From Methylotenera_A sp049687015 (GTDB lineage: Bacteria > Pseudomonadota > Gammaproteobacteria > Burkholderiales > Methylophilaceae), in contig JBAVIP010000037.1 of assembly GCA_049687015.1 (NCBI GenBank), forward strand, positions 12,787 through 76,786: 64,000 nucleotides of DNA. Direction: 5' to 3'. The position numbers and the translations under genes are program-made. The notes below the pieces were generated by a model. The model worked only from the letters and a program-made list of their open reading frames with translations, did not search any database and was not told where the DNA came from. Below, one piece after another: positions 1-8,863 of the stretch (the first letter of the stretch is position 1; each line of letters opens with the position of its first letter).

Positions 1-30
1 CTTTTGTGGTAGAGCTGGAAGGGTGGTCAT
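1..30 (-). CDS. 5' end of an unidentified leftward gene (partial)
   Basis: An ATG at 30-28 on the minus strand is preceded by a good ribosome binding site (GGAG at about 39-42, sequence gcaggagaacaag before the ATG). The ten visible codons read MTTLPALPQK and run off the left edge. Too little is visible to name the product. The start is divergent from the phosphodiesterase gene at 207, so the roughly 180 bases between them should hold promoters for both. Confidence 0.45.
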   Translation of the reverse strand, partial: MTTLPALPQK

Positions 31-206
31 TCTTGTTCTCCTGCAATAATTTGCTTGCGGAATAGCATTCTACCCGGGGCATGGTCACACTGATTAGGCA
101 TCATTCCTATCAAACCTTGTAATTTACTAAGCATTATACTAAGTTACCGTTAAAAATATGAGATCAAATAAAATGCAGATTCCAGAGGAGAATGGTTCAA
201 TTTTGA

Positions 207-773
207 ATGCATATCAACATGGAATACAAATATAAAGAATCCAGTGTAGCGCGCGTGTTTTTTGCCCTGTGGCCGGATAAATTGGTACGAAGCGCGCTAC
301 ATATGTTAGCTAAGGAATACCAATCACAGTGTGAAGCGCGTGCCATGGAAGCGGATACCTTGCATCTGACATTGCTGTTTCTGGGAGGGGTCGAACGTGC
401 ACGTCTGCCGCAATTGATGAACGCCACGGGCAAGGTATCAGTGCCGCCCTTTGGGTTTGTATTGGAAAGACTATCATTCTGGCCGCATAACCGAATTGCT
501 TATGCTACACCGCTGGTGGAAGTGCCGGCACTGTACCAACTAGCCGCGGCACTACAACAGGAACTGATAGCAGCTGGTTTCCTGTTTGAAAACTATGAGT
601 TTAATCCGCACGTCACATTGTTACGTCGTGTCGGACATGTTTTGGAATCGCAAACCATTACGCCCATTACGTGGCGGGTAGACTCGTTTGTGCTGGTGGA
701 ATCAGTCATGACGGAGCAAGGGGCGCGCTACCAGATACTTCAAAAGTGGCCGTTGCTGCCTTTTGGCCATTAG
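207..773 (+). CDS. thpR: RNA 2',3'-cyclic phosphodiesterase (LigT/ThpR family)
   Basis: A 2H-phosphoesterase superfamily enzyme that opens 2',3'-cyclic phosphates on RNA and shows RNA ligase activity in vitro; cytoplasmic. Both signature H-x-T/S-hydrophobic repeats are present: HLTL in LHLTLLFLG near residue 54 and HVTL in FNPHVTLLRR near residue 135. The protein has 188 residues, normal for the family, and the N-terminal VARVFFALWPD strand is typical. An in-frame ATG at 219 is an alternative start; neither has a strong ribosome binding site. It is a single gene, with the convergent fliR end about 100 bases downstream. Confidence 0.88.
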   Translation: MHINMEYKYKESSVARVFFALWPDKLVRSALHMLAKEYQSQCEARAMEADTLHLTLLFLGGVERARLPQLMNATGKVSVPPFGFVLERLSFWPHNRIAYATPLVEVPALYQLAAALQQELIAAGFLFENYEFNPHVTLLRRVGHVLESQTITPITWRVDSFVLVESVMTEQGARYQILQKWPLLPFGH

Positions 774-873
774 CTGGTATCGTTTTTTATGACGAATTCG
801 CTAAGCATTTTTTGATAGATAAACTCTGAAACAGCATCCTTGATGCGCTAGAACGGAATCCTAAATTGAAGCC

Positions 874-1701
874 TTACGGCTTGCCAAAAGATTGAGCTGG
901 AGCTAGTGATGATGCCGCAGGCGCTGCAGCAGGCGCGGCCACTTGATGCATATTGCTTATCCCCTGTTCGATAAAGTTTTCAATCGGCTTCAGCATGCCC
1001 GGCAGTGCCAATGCCAATACTAAAAAACCGATACTTAAGGTGATGGGGAAACCTATACCAAACAAATTCAGTTGTGGCGCGGTTCGGGTCAGTATCCCCA
1101 ATGCCATGTTAGTAATCAGCAATGCCGCCACCGCTGGCAAGGCCAGTAGCAGGCCTGCACTGAAAATCGTTTCACCCCACAGGGCTATTTTCATCGGGTT
1201 AATTCCGCTCCCGCCAATTGCAATCGGCATGGTGATGAAGCTGTTGGCCATGGCGGTGACGATCATCAAATGGCCATCCAGGCTTAAAAAAATGAGCATG
1301 GTGAGAAGAATCAAAAACTGGTTCACCGCGGTGCTCTGGCCTTGTGACTGCGGATCGAAAAAACTGGCAAAACCCAAGCCCATTGACATGCCGATCAGTT
1401 GCCCTGCCAGATCAACCGCAGCAAAAACCAGCCGCATACTGAAGCCTATTGCCAGCCCAATGACAAGCTGCTGCACCAAAATCAGCAGACCTTGAAACGA
1501 AAATATCTCGAACTGCGGCAAAGGCGGCAGCATAGGCATAATAATCAAGGTAAACACAATGCCTATGCCCAGCTTGATCCGGTTGGGAATCGAGTTATGG
1601 CTGAAGATAGGTGCTGTCGCCATCACACCCAGCACTCTGGTCAAGGGCCAGAGCAGGCTAACAATCCATGTTTGAAGAAGTTCACTGCTGATTGAAACCA
1701 T
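874..1701 (-). CDS. fliR: Flagellar export apparatus membrane protein FliR
   Basis: Inner-membrane component of the flagellar type III export gate, built together with FliP and FliQ inside the MS ring. It has 275 residues with about six hydrophobic segments. The N-terminal WPLTRVLGVMATAPIFSH and central GQLIGMSMGLGFASFFDP stretches are characteristic of FliR/SctT proteins. The C-terminus is an Ala/Pro-rich tail (AAPAAAPAAS). It is the last gene of the leftward fliF-to-fliR series, 30 bases after fliQ, in the standard fliPQR order. Confidence 0.95.
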   Translation of the reverse strand: MVSISSELLQTWIVSLLWPLTRVLGVMATAPIFSHNSIPNRIKLGIGIVFTLIIMPMLPPLPQFEIFSFQGLLILVQQLVIGLAIGFSMRLVFAAVDLAGQLIGMSMGLGFASFFDPQSQGQSTAVNQFLILLTMLIFLSLDGHLMIVTAMANSFITMPIAIGGSGINPMKIALWGETIFSAGLLLALPAVAALLITNMALGILTRTAPQLNLFGIGFPITLSIGFLVLALALPGMLKPIENFIEQGISNMHQVAAPAAAPAASSLAPAQSFGKP

Positions 1702-1731
1702 ATCAACCTAAAAATATGCTGACTGATTTAG

Positions 1732-2001
1732 TCAATTCGCCATCGCTGGGATGCCGGTAAACACCAGATGCATATAATCCACCATAGTGGTGAGCATCCA
1801 TGGGCCGGCGAACATCAACGCTACGAACACACCCACCAGCTTGGGTATAAATGACAATGTGGCCTCATTAATCTGTGTGGCGGCCTGAAATATGCTGACG
1901 ACCAGACCGATGATGAGCACCGTGAGTAATATGGGCGCGGCCACCAGCAACGTGATTTCCATTGCATTCCTGCCTAGAGTCATTACGCTCTCTGGAGTCA
2001 T
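1732..2001 (-). CDS. fliQ: Flagellar export apparatus membrane protein FliQ
   Basis: Small export-gate protein of 89 residues, the usual length, made of two hydrophobic helices. The N-terminal MTPESVMTLGRNAME and the central hydrophobic region with FQAATQINEATLSFIPK are family hallmarks. It works with FliP and FliR as the export pore. The ATG at 2001-1999 is the clear start. The gap to fliP (2002-2135) is unusually long for this operon and contains a large inverted repeat, described separately. Confidence 0.95.
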   Translation of the reverse strand: MTPESVMTLGRNAMEITLLVAAPILLTVLIIGLVVSIFQAATQINEATLSFIPKLVGVFVALMFAGPWMLTTMVDYMHLVFTGIPAMAN

Positions 2002-2034
2002 TTAGTTTTCCTTAAAAATTACAACGAAATAACT

Positions 2035-2136
2035 ATTCCAGATGCATCCAAAGCGAGACTAGGCGCACTGACGAAGACAGTGCAATTAGCACGGCTAGGA
2101 GGTGCAACAAAGTATCGTTTTGGATGCATCTGGAAT
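2035..2136. repeat. Long inverted repeat in the fliP-fliQ gap
   Basis: ATTCCAGATGCATCCAAA at 2035-2052 is the exact reverse complement of 2119-2136. The stem extends to 2056/2115 if one G-U pair is allowed, giving about 22 pairs. The 58-base loop holds a second perfect hairpin (GCACTG, seven-base loop, CAGTGC) and a short GTGC/GCAC hairpin. The right arm ends on the first base of the fliP stop codon. It resembles a mobile palindromic intergenic repeat or a structured RNA processing site rather than a terminator, because no T-tract follows on the minus strand before fliQ. Confidence 0.75.
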
Positions 2137-2900
2137 TAATAGAAACTTTGCACTAATGAGCCTAGCAACAACTGCCAGCCATCAACCAACACAAATAGCA
2201 TTAACTTAAAGGGTAGTGACACAATCGCGGGCGACACCATCATCATCCCCATCGCCATCAACACACTGGCCACCACCATGTCGATAATTAAAAATGGAAT
2301 GAATATGGCAAAGCCAATCTGGAACGCGGTTTTTAGCTCGCTCGTCATAAAAGCCGGCACAAGAACCCGCAAAGGCACCTGCTCCGGCGTTTCTATTTTT
2401 TCAATTTGCGCCATTTTCACGAACAATGCGAGATCGCTTTCGCGCGTCTGTTTCATCATAAAAGCTTTAAGCGGCTCTGCACCTTTATCCATCGCCTCCT
2501 GCATCGTGATTCTGTTCTCTGCAAGCGGTTGATAGGCATCCGTGTAGATTTTGTCTATCACCGGACTCATCACAAAAAAAGTGAGGAACAATGCCAGCCC
2601 TATCATCACCTGATTGGGTGGCGCGGATTGTGTACCCAGTGCCTGGCGTAAGAGCGACAGTACGATGATAATGCGGGTAAACCCTGTCATCATCAGCAAG
2701 GCTGCTGGCAAAAAGGTTAAGGATGTCAGCAGGATTAAGGTTTGCAGGCTCAAGGTATAATTCTGTCCGCCACCTGCAGCCGGCAAGGCATTCACCAGCG
2801 GTAAGCCATTCTCGGCAAATGCGGTAAGCGGCAGAGCCAGTGCGATCAACACCAGTATCCATAGAGCCTTTAGATTATTCTTGCGCATCTTTTTCTGCAT
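2136..2900 (-). CDS. fliP: Flagellar export apparatus membrane protein FliP
   Basis: Core subunit of the flagellar type III export gate. It has 254 residues, with a cleavable signal peptide (basic MQKKMRKNNLK, then a hydrophobic stretch ending LTAFA), as usual for FliP, followed by the mature membrane domain. Diagnostic blocks include LLMMTGFTRIIIVLSLLRQALGTQSAPPNQVMIGLALFLTFF and PFLIIDMVVASVLMAMGMMM. The start at 2900 has AGGA nine bases upstream and overlaps the fliO end by 26 bases. An ATG at 2888 is possible but has a weaker site. Confidence 0.95.
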   Translation of the reverse strand: MQKKMRKNNLKALWILVLIALALPLTAFAENGLPLVNALPAAGGGQNYTLSLQTLILLTSLTFLPAALLMMTGFTRIIIVLSLLRQALGTQSAPPNQVMIGLALFLTFFVMSPVIDKIYTDAYQPLAENRITMQEAMDKGAEPLKAFMMKQTRESDLALFVKMAQIEKIETPEQVPLRVLVPAFMTSELKTAFQIGFAIFIPFLIIDMVVASVLMAMGMMMVSPAIVSLPFKLMLFVLVDGWQLLLGSLVQSFY

Positions 2901-3384
2901 CCGTTTTTCCTGCCATCTTATTTCCAGCCATCTTGGCCGTAGATTTCTTTAACCATTGCGCAAACGATGGCGCCAATGATTGCGCAAAACCATTTAAATC
3001 TGGATTCAATTGACCATTTGGTTCTAGTGCATGTTCTGCAAGCTGCATAGAACCAGCCTCCAGGTTGGCAATACCGTTTACCTGACCGGCAGCTACGCCC
3101 ACCACGATCCAGCGTCCCGCCACCTCCACCACCACGACACGTTCGCGCGAACCAACGCTGACGCCACCTACAATGCGCGCCACCGACTGTTTATTGCCGC
3201 CCGCTCCCGGCATCATGCGCTTTAATACCCAAGTCAGCAGCGCCATCACGGCCAATACCACGGCAAGGCCCAGCACCATTTTCAACACGCCACCTGTTGG
3301 CGATGCAGCAACTGTATCAGCAGCCCACGCACCACAAGAAAAAATAGCAGCACTTAAAAAGTGTAAATTTAAACGCATTTTCAT
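2875..3384 (-). CDS. fliO: Flagellar biosynthesis protein FliO
   Basis: Bitopic membrane protein that assists assembly of the FliP ring. It has 169 residues: an N-terminal signal-like hydrophobic segment, a second hydrophobic segment (VLKMVLGLAVVLAVMALLTWVLKRMMPG, about residues 33-60), then the FliO cytoplasmic domain with VARIVGGVSVGSRERVVVVEVAGRWIVVGVAAGQVN. The C-terminal tail is rich in Lys and Ala. It sits between fliN and fliP as expected. Two ATG codons (3384 and 3378) are possible starts. Confidence 0.9.
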   Translation of the reverse strand: MKMRLNLHFLSAAIFSCGAWAADTVAASPTGGVLKMVLGLAVVLAVMALLTWVLKRMMPGAGGNKQSVARIVGGVSVGSRERVVVVEVAGRWIVVGVAAGQVNGIANLEAGSMQLAEHALEPNGQLNPDLNGFAQSLAPSFAQWLKKSTAKMAGNKMAGKTDAEKDAQE

Positions 3385-3404
3385 GGATGATTTTTCTGAA
3401 TAAC

Positions 3405-3824
3405 CTACTTGTTAATTTTGCGGATACGCTCGGCTGGCGTGATGATGTCGGTTAATCGAATACCGAACTTGTCATTCACCACCACGACCTCACCTTGTGC
3501 AATCAGGCATCCGTTCACCAGCACATCCATTGGCTCGCCGGCCATGCCATCCAGCTCGACCACCGAGCCTTGCGCCAGCTGCAGTAAATTCTTGATGGCG
3601 ATTTTGGTGCGCCCCAGTTCAACCGTAAGCTGCACTGGAATATCCAGAATAAAATCAATGTCATTCTGGGTTTCGTTCAGTTTGTTTTTCGGTGTGAACT
3701 CCGAAAATACCTGAGCCTGCTCGACATTGCTGGTCTGCAACACAGAAGATTCTGTGGCTGACTGCGCGCTCCAGTCATTTTCTATCGTTTCTTCAACAAC
3801 CTCTTCTATAGCATCAGTCGCCAT
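3405..3824 (-). CDS. fliN: Flagellar motor switch protein FliN
   Basis: C-ring protein that forms the lower rim with FliM and binds FliH during export. It has 139 residues: an acidic, variable N-terminus (about 1-50) followed by the SpoA/SURF domain (DFILDIPVQLTVELGRTKIAIKNLLQLAQGSVVELD). The gene overlaps fliM by 11 bases, and AAGGAG lies eight bases before the ATG, inside the fliM end, which fixes the start. The overlap suggests translational coupling with fliM. Confidence 0.95.
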   Translation of the reverse strand: MATDAIEEVVEETIENDWSAQSATESSVLQTSNVEQAQVFSEFTPKNKLNETQNDIDFILDIPVQLTVELGRTKIAIKNLLQLAQGSVVELDGMAGEPMDVLVNGCLIAQGEVVVVNDKFGIRLTDIITPAERIRKINK

Positions 3825-4821
3825 AAGGTTCTCCTTTAATATATTCAGTTGAGTTAGATCTTAAAAGCTTCTCTACACGCAATGCATATTGACCGTTGAA
3901 TAATCCGTATTTGCAAAGCATCACCGGGATGCCATCCACTTGCCCTTCAATCTCTTCAGCAATATTGAGCGGAATGACATCGCCAACTTTCATGTTCAGC
4001 ACTTCACCAAGCTGCATTCTGGTCTTGGCCAGATCAGCCACAATCTCGATCTCTGCGGCCTGTACCTGTTGTGTCATCAGTTTTACCCAGCGCTTGTCCG
4101 CGCCCAAAGTTTCACCTTGTGATGATGACGCCAGTATGTCGCGGATTGGCTCCAGCATCGAATAGGGAAAGCAGAAATGCATCTCGCCATTTGCCGGACC
4201 TAACTCGACATTAAACGTAATCGCCGCCACCGCCTCATTCGGAGTGGCAATATTGGCAAACTGGGTATTGATTTCAGAGCGGACATACTCGAACTGCACG
4301 GGATATACGGGCTCCCATGATTTTGAATAGGTTTCAAACACGATATTGAGAATGCGCTGGATAATACGCTGCTCTGTCTGTGTGAATTCACGTCCCTCTG
4401 CGCGGGTGTGGAAACGGCCATCCCCGCCGAACATATTGTCCACCACCAGGAACACCAGGCTTGGATCAAACACCATCAGCGCATTGCCGCGCAATGGTTT
4501 CATCTGGATTAAATTCAGGTTGGTAGGCACTACCAGATTGCTAATAAAATTGCTGTATTTGACAATACGCACCGGGCCGGCAGAAACCTCAACACTGCGC
4601 CGCAAGAAACTGAACAGCTCAATACGAACCAGGCGCGCAAATCGCTCATTGATGATCTCGAGCGCAGGCATGCGCCCACGCACGATACGTTCTTGCGTCG
4701 CCATGTCATAATCTCGCACAGCAGCCTCATCTTCTTCTGCAGGCTTGGTGTCATCACTGTCGCCCTCAACGCCTTTCAGTAAGGCATCGACTTCGTCTTG
4801 AGATAGAAATTTATCGGCCAT
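3814..4821 (-). CDS. fliM: Flagellar motor switch protein FliM
   Basis: C-ring protein that binds phosphorylated CheY and sets the direction of rotation. Its 335 residues match the family. The N-terminal MADKFLSQDEVDALLKGV is the CheY-binding motif region. The middle domain includes ERFARLVRIELFSFLRRSVEVS and the GGDGRFHTRAEGREFTQTEQRII stretch. A C-terminal SpoA domain (about 250-330) ends the protein. It lies 18 bases after fliL and overlaps fliN. Confidence 0.97.
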   Translation of the reverse strand: MADKFLSQDEVDALLKGVEGDSDDTKPAEEDEAAVRDYDMATQERIVRGRMPALEIINERFARLVRIELFSFLRRSVEVSAGPVRIVKYSNFISNLVVPTNLNLIQMKPLRGNALMVFDPSLVFLVVDNMFGGDGRFHTRAEGREFTQTEQRIIQRILNIVFETYSKSWEPVYPVQFEYVRSEINTQFANIATPNEAVAAITFNVELGPANGEMHFCFPYSMLEPIRDILASSSQGETLGADKRWVKLMTQQVQAAEIEIVADLAKTRMQLGEVLNMKVGDVIPLNIAEEIEGQVDGIPVMLCKYGLFNGQYALRVEKLLRSNSTEYIKGEPYGD

Positions 4822-4839
4822 GGCTAAAAAATCTTCTGA

Positions 4840-5340
4840 TTATTGAATCACGAAAGAAGTGAAAAAGACACCTGAGACCTCTTGAGGCTTGGCACCCGCA
4901 GAAAAAGGTTTTTTCACCTCGGCGATGATCTCATCGCTCAGCTGCTGCTTGCCTTCCATGCTGGAAATGTCGGTCGCCGTCTTGCTGGTCAATAACATCA
5001 GCAAACGGTTACGCACCGCAGGCATCTGCGTCTTTAACAGCTCTGCAGCTTCCGGGTTGGCAACCTGCATTGACAAATCCAACTGCAAAAACTTTTCATC
5101 AGGATCAGGCTGCAGGTTCACGGTAAATGTTTCCAGCGTAACAAAAACTGGCGCTTTTGCCGGCTCTTCGTGCTTGACCTCCTTTTTATGATCCGGCTTC
5201 TGATGCATAAAATACCAGGCGGCTCCGCCACCTCCGCCAAGCAGCACAAGGGCTGCAGCAATTATGATGATTAATTTCTTTTTGGAGGATGCTGCCGGTG
5301 CTGCAGCTGCAGCCTCTTCTGATTTAGGATCTAATGCCAT
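4840..5340 (-). CDS. fliL: Flagellar basal-body-associated protein FliL
   Basis: Single-pass inner-membrane protein that supports the stator around the motor. It has 166 residues: a short cytoplasmic Ala/Lys-rich N-terminus, one membrane helix (KKKLIIIIAAALVLLGGGGGAAWYFM, about residues 20-45), then the periplasmic FliL domain with VTLETFTVNLQPDPDEKFLQLDLSMQV. The ATG at 5340 has an AAGGAAAGG ribosome binding site. The roughly 210 bases upstream to fliK are noncoding. Confidence 0.95.
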   Translation of the reverse strand: MALDPKSEEAAAAAPAASSKKKLIIIIAAALVLLGGGGGAAWYFMHQKPDHKKEVKHEEPAKAPVFVTLETFTVNLQPDPDEKFLQLDLSMQVANPEAAELLKTQMPAVRNRLLMLLTSKTATDISSMEGKQQLSDEIIAEVKKPFSAGAKPQEVSGVFFTSFVIQ

Positions 5341-5551
5341 ATTTTTGCCTTTCCTTATTGGCTGGAGCCTGTGCCGCCTGTTAGGCAGTCATCGGCGTTA
5401 CTGATGGCTCCATTATGAAAAAAAATGGCCTGACAACAAGCATGGATAAGAAGGGGAAAAAGGCGTTAAATTAGAGTTTGCCTTTACAAAGCATTAATGA
5501 TGCCTGCGAAAACTGAATTGACACGTACAAAACTATCATAAAATCAGACAG

Positions 5552-6868
5552 TTAGGCAAAAGTATCTACCAGCCCATTGGCTACGCGGGTTAAAGTTTTC
5601 GTGCTGGCAGCGTTTTCCTCATGTGAAATGGGGGCACTTTTATCGAGCCGTGAAGCGGCTCTGTTCTGCATAGCCTGCTGGAATTCCTGCTGCGCCTGTC
5701 CGCCGGAGCTTACATTGGCCTGACCTAGCTGAATCCCGGATTCGCTCATTTTCTCACGCAAATTAGACATGCCGTCCTGCAAGGCTTGTCTCACCTCGGC
5801 GTTGTCCGAAATAAATGTCGTATCTGCCTTATCATTCTGTACATTAATCACCACCTGCAAAGGGCCAAGCTCCGGGGGGTTCAGTGTCAGCGTTGCGGAT
5901 TGCTCCCCCGCCCCCACCATCCACACCACCTTTTGGCTAATCGCCTGATCCCAACCCGCTTTTCCCGGATAAACATTGATGGTATTGGTACTTGCAGCCT
6001 GCACTGGCAAGCTGGCACTCATTTGCGTCAGCGTATGTGGGCTTGCAGGTATCGCAATGTTTTTTATTGCCATGTCCTTATTGCCCTCTTTAGCAGTATC
6101 CAGCATCGATTTTGCCGTCACGGATTCATCGATCGCTACCTGCTTGGTTGCCGACTGCATCACATCTGTCCAGCGGATTTGCTCTGGAACGGCCTTGGCA
6201 TTTGTTGCCGATAGCACATCCTGAGCTTCATTCCGCGCTGCTGCAGCGGATTTATTTTGCGGCGCTGCACTTTCTGCGGTAATGATTGCTTGCGAAGCGG
6301 TGTTAGCAGCAGGCAAACCTGAGTTTTCCGATGCACTGGCCATGCGGGAATGCGTTGCTGGCGTTAACACAATCGGTGCCAATATCGGCGTTGTGGTAGC
6401 GATTACACCTGCATCTGTCGGACTATTTGATGCTTCTCTATCATCAGCATCCTCAGCAGCCATTTGCGTTTTATTAGGAGTATCAATCGCTTGCACAATG
6501 GGCGCTGCGCTGGCATTTTCCACAAACTCAATATGTTCACTCACACTGCTATCATTGTTTTTTTTATCATTGACGGCCACTACAAACTCGGCATAATCAG
6601 CCGCAAGTCGGCTCTTCTGCTCACCTTCATCGCCCTCTTGTGCATTTGAAATTTTTGGTGCTGGTTTTTGCTGAGCCAATTTTTGTTGAGCCAATTCTTG
6701 CCGAGCTGAATCTTTATGGGCTTTCGCCTGCTTATTCAGTAAAGCCTGAAACGATGTATTTGACTCCGGAGCTGCAGCGTTATCAGCACTCGCATTATTG
6801 TTGTTTGTCACGCCCATCGCCTTTTTTAACGCTGTTGTTTGTGCCATTTGTAATGTTAAATTTTGCAT
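5552..6868 (-). CDS. fliK: Flagellar hook-length control protein FliK
   Basis: Secreted molecular ruler that stops hook growth and switches export specificity. About 438 residues: a long Ala/Ser/Gln-rich, low-complexity N-terminal and central part, then the Flg_hook C-terminal domain (about 300-400) with QSATLTLNPPELGPLQVVINVQND and VRQALQDGMSNLREKMSESGIQLGQANVS. The ATG at 6868 is preferred; the reading frame also opens at a TTG at 6883. Repeats such as QQKLAQQKPA near the N-terminus are typical of FliK variability. Confidence 0.92.
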   Translation of the reverse strand: MQNLTLQMAQTTALKKAMGVTNNNNASADNAAAPESNTSFQALLNKQAKAHKDSARQELAQQKLAQQKPAPKISNAQEGDEGEQKSRLAADYAEFVVAVNDKKNNDSSVSEHIEFVENASAAPIVQAIDTPNKTQMAAEDADDREASNSPTDAGVIATTTPILAPIVLTPATHSRMASASENSGLPAANTASQAIITAESAAPQNKSAAAARNEAQDVLSATNAKAVPEQIRWTDVMQSATKQVAIDESVTAKSMLDTAKEGNKDMAIKNIAIPASPHTLTQMSASLPVQAASTNTINVYPGKAGWDQAISQKVVWMVGAGEQSATLTLNPPELGPLQVVINVQNDKADTTFISDNAEVRQALQDGMSNLREKMSESGIQLGQANVSSGGQAQQEFQQAMQNRAASRLDKSAPISHEENAASTKTLTRVANGLVDTFA

Positions 6869-6936
6869 ATTGTCTAACCCCAAGAATTAACCGCTACTGA
6901 TTTCAAAATACTTTGGCCATTCACCCTGTCAATCAT

Positions 6937-7386
6937 TTATAAATGTCTGGTCCTGCTGGTGCGCGTGGCAAATTCGTCCATCATCTTCTGATCCTTTTTT
7001 TGCTCGATTTTATGTGCACGCTTATCCGAGCGCTGCGAAAGCACCTCATAGGACAGTTTCTTACGCTGGCTTTCCTGCCACAATTCGCGCTGCACTTTTA
7101 CTTGCTGCTTTGCAAAAGCCACCACTTCCTGCTGGCCCAGAACAGCCTGATCCAGCTTGGTAAAAAAATTCTGGAAATTCCGGTATGTTTCCGCACTCAC
7201 GCCAGTTTCCAAAAGATGATTGAGGTTCTTGAGATAATCCTGCCGGTATTCACTTAGCATGCGCTGCTTGTTCTGCGCCTCTTCTGCCACCTTCATGGTA
7301 TGCGCCAAAGCCTCCGCCGCCAGATCCACTTCCTTGGCGGCCATCTCCTTTAAGGTCTTCAATATACAGGCTGAATGTGCTGCCAT
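6937..7386 (-). CDS. fliJ: Flagellar export chaperone FliJ
   Basis: Small coiled-coil protein that activates the FliI ATPase and cycles export chaperones. Its 149 residues are almost entirely helical and charged (for example LAAEALAHTMKVAEEAQNKQRMLSEYRQDYL and the C-terminal RAHKIEQKKDQKMMDEFATR), matching the FliJ/YscO fold. It lies between fliI and fliK, the standard place. Sequence similarity within FliJ is low, so the call rests on length, coiled coil and position as well as the LNHLLETGVSAETYRNFQNFFTKLDQAV segment. Confidence 0.88.
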   Translation of the reverse strand: MAAHSACILKTLKEMAAKEVDLAAEALAHTMKVAEEAQNKQRMLSEYRQDYLKNLNHLLETGVSAETYRNFQNFFTKLDQAVLGQQEVVAFAKQQVKVQRELWQESQRKKLSYEVLSQRSDKRAHKIEQKKDQKMMDEFATRTSRTRHL

Positions 7387-7429
7387 ATCGTCTCAATCTT
7401 TTTAATTTTTATGCGGTTTTAAGCTGGGC

Positions 7430-8863
7430 TTAGTTCTGTATCGTTTCATCAAGCACATGCGCCAGATGATGGATGCTCTCATTTATTTCTGCCCGTTCCG
7501 AAATATCCTGTTGCAGAAATGCGTTAATGCTTTCATGTTTAGCAATCGCCTGATCCAGCACAGCATCACTACCCGCTTCATAAGCCCCGACATTAATCAG
7601 ATCTACACTGCGCATATAGCGTGAATTCAGTTGTTTGAGCTTGCGCGCCAGTTTCTGGTGCTCTGTGCTGGTGATATTGTGCATGGCGCGGCTGATCGAC
7701 TGCTCAATATCAATCGCAGGATAATGGCCGCTCTCGGCCAGGCTGCGGTTGAGTACGATATGCCCGTCAAGAATGGCGCGCGCCGCATCGGCAATGGGAT
7801 CCTGCTGGTCGTCGCCTTCGGTCAGCACGGTATAGAATGCGGTAATTGAGCCTTCACCCGGCTTGCCGTTACCCACGCGCTCTACCAGTGCCGGCAGCTT
7901 GGCAAACACGGAAGGCGGGTAACCCTTGGTAGCTGGCGGCTCGCCGATCGCCAGTGCAATCTCGCGTTGCGCCATGGCAAAGCGGGTCAATGAATCCATA
8001 ATCAGCAGCACATTTTTACCCTGATTGCGGAAATTTTCTGCGATGGTGGTGGCATAGTTGGCGCCTTGCAAGCGCATCAATGCGGGCGCATCCGCGGGCG
8101 CTGCGACAACGACCGAACGTGCCAGTCCTTCAGGGCCTAGAATCTGTTCGATAAACTCTTTCACTTCACGGCCGCGTTCGCCAATGAGTCCTACTACGAT
8201 CACATCGGCCGTGGTGTAACGTGCCATCATGCCAAGCAGCACACTCTTGCCCACGCCAGAGCCAGCGAACAAGCCCATTCGCTGGCCTCGTCCAACTGTC
8301 AGCATGCTGTTAATCGCACGTACGCCCACATCCAGCACCTCTTCAATCGGCGCACGCATCAATGGATTCATCGGGCGGGCATTTAACGGTGCGCTATGCA
8401 AAGTTTCTATCTTGCCCAAATCATCCAGCGGATTGCCTGCACCATCCACCACGCGGCCAAGCAGTTCATTGCCTACCGGCAGATGGCGTGCAATATCGGT
8501 GACCCTTCTGCGCGGCGGCTGGCCAAAGCGCGGCTTGGGTAAAGCTTTGGCGACCTCCAGGGCAAATACCTTGGCTCCCGGAACTACGCCATCGACACTG
8601 CTTTGAGGCATTAACAATAGAGTGTCGCCGTCGAAACCAACCACTTCAGCTTCTACCCTACTGCCCTCTGTCAAGGGCACGTAGCAGGCACTGCCTATGG
8701 GCAATTTAATTCCCACGGCCTCCATCACCAGCCCGGTCAGCTTTGTAATGCGGCCAGCGATTTCTACAGGCTCGACAATGCGCAAAATTTCCTTGCAGTC
8801 ACGCATCTGATCATGCCAGCGCTGTTGATGCAGGTTTTGTGACGGCAGGTTTTGCTGGCTCAT
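7430..8863 (-). CDS. fliI: Flagellum-specific ATPase FliI
   Basis: Hexameric ATPase of the flagellar type III secretion machine, related to the F1 beta subunit. About 477 residues. Walker A is GLFAGSGVGKS near residue 200. Walker B is NVLLIMDSLTRFA, and the GERGREVKEFIE segment lies between them. The YPPSVFAKLPALVERVGN segment is typical. The start is taken as the ATG at 8863, which overlaps the fliH stop as ATGA; an upstream in-frame TTG at 8875 is less likely. Confidence 0.97.
   Translation of the reverse strand: MSQQNLPSQNLHQQRWHDQMRDCKEILRIVEPVEIAGRITKLTGLVMEAVGIKLPIGSACYVPLTEGSRVEAEVVGFDGDTLLLMPQSSVDGVVPGAKVFALEVAKALPKPRFGQPPRRRVTDIARHLPVGNELLGRVVDGAGNPLDDLGKIETLHSAPLNARPMNPLMRAPIEEVLDVGVRAINSMLTVGRGQRMGLFAGSGVGKSVLLGMMARYTTADVIVVGLIGERGREVKEFIEQILGPEGLARSVVVAAPADAPALMRLQGANYATTIAENFRNQGKNVLLIMDSLTRFAMAQREIALAIGEPPATKGYPPSVFAKLPALVERVGNGKPGEGSITAFYTVLTEGDDQQDPIADAARAILDGHIVLNRSLAESGHYPAIDIEQSISRAMHNITSTEHQKLARKLKQLNSRYMRSVDLINVGAYEAGSDAVLDQAIAKHESINAFLQQDISERAEINESIHHLAHVLDETIQN

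Noticed and set aside
953..1495. Long plus-strand frame opposite fliR
   Set aside because: It is a shadow of a clear flagellar gene, with no ribosome binding site or domain.
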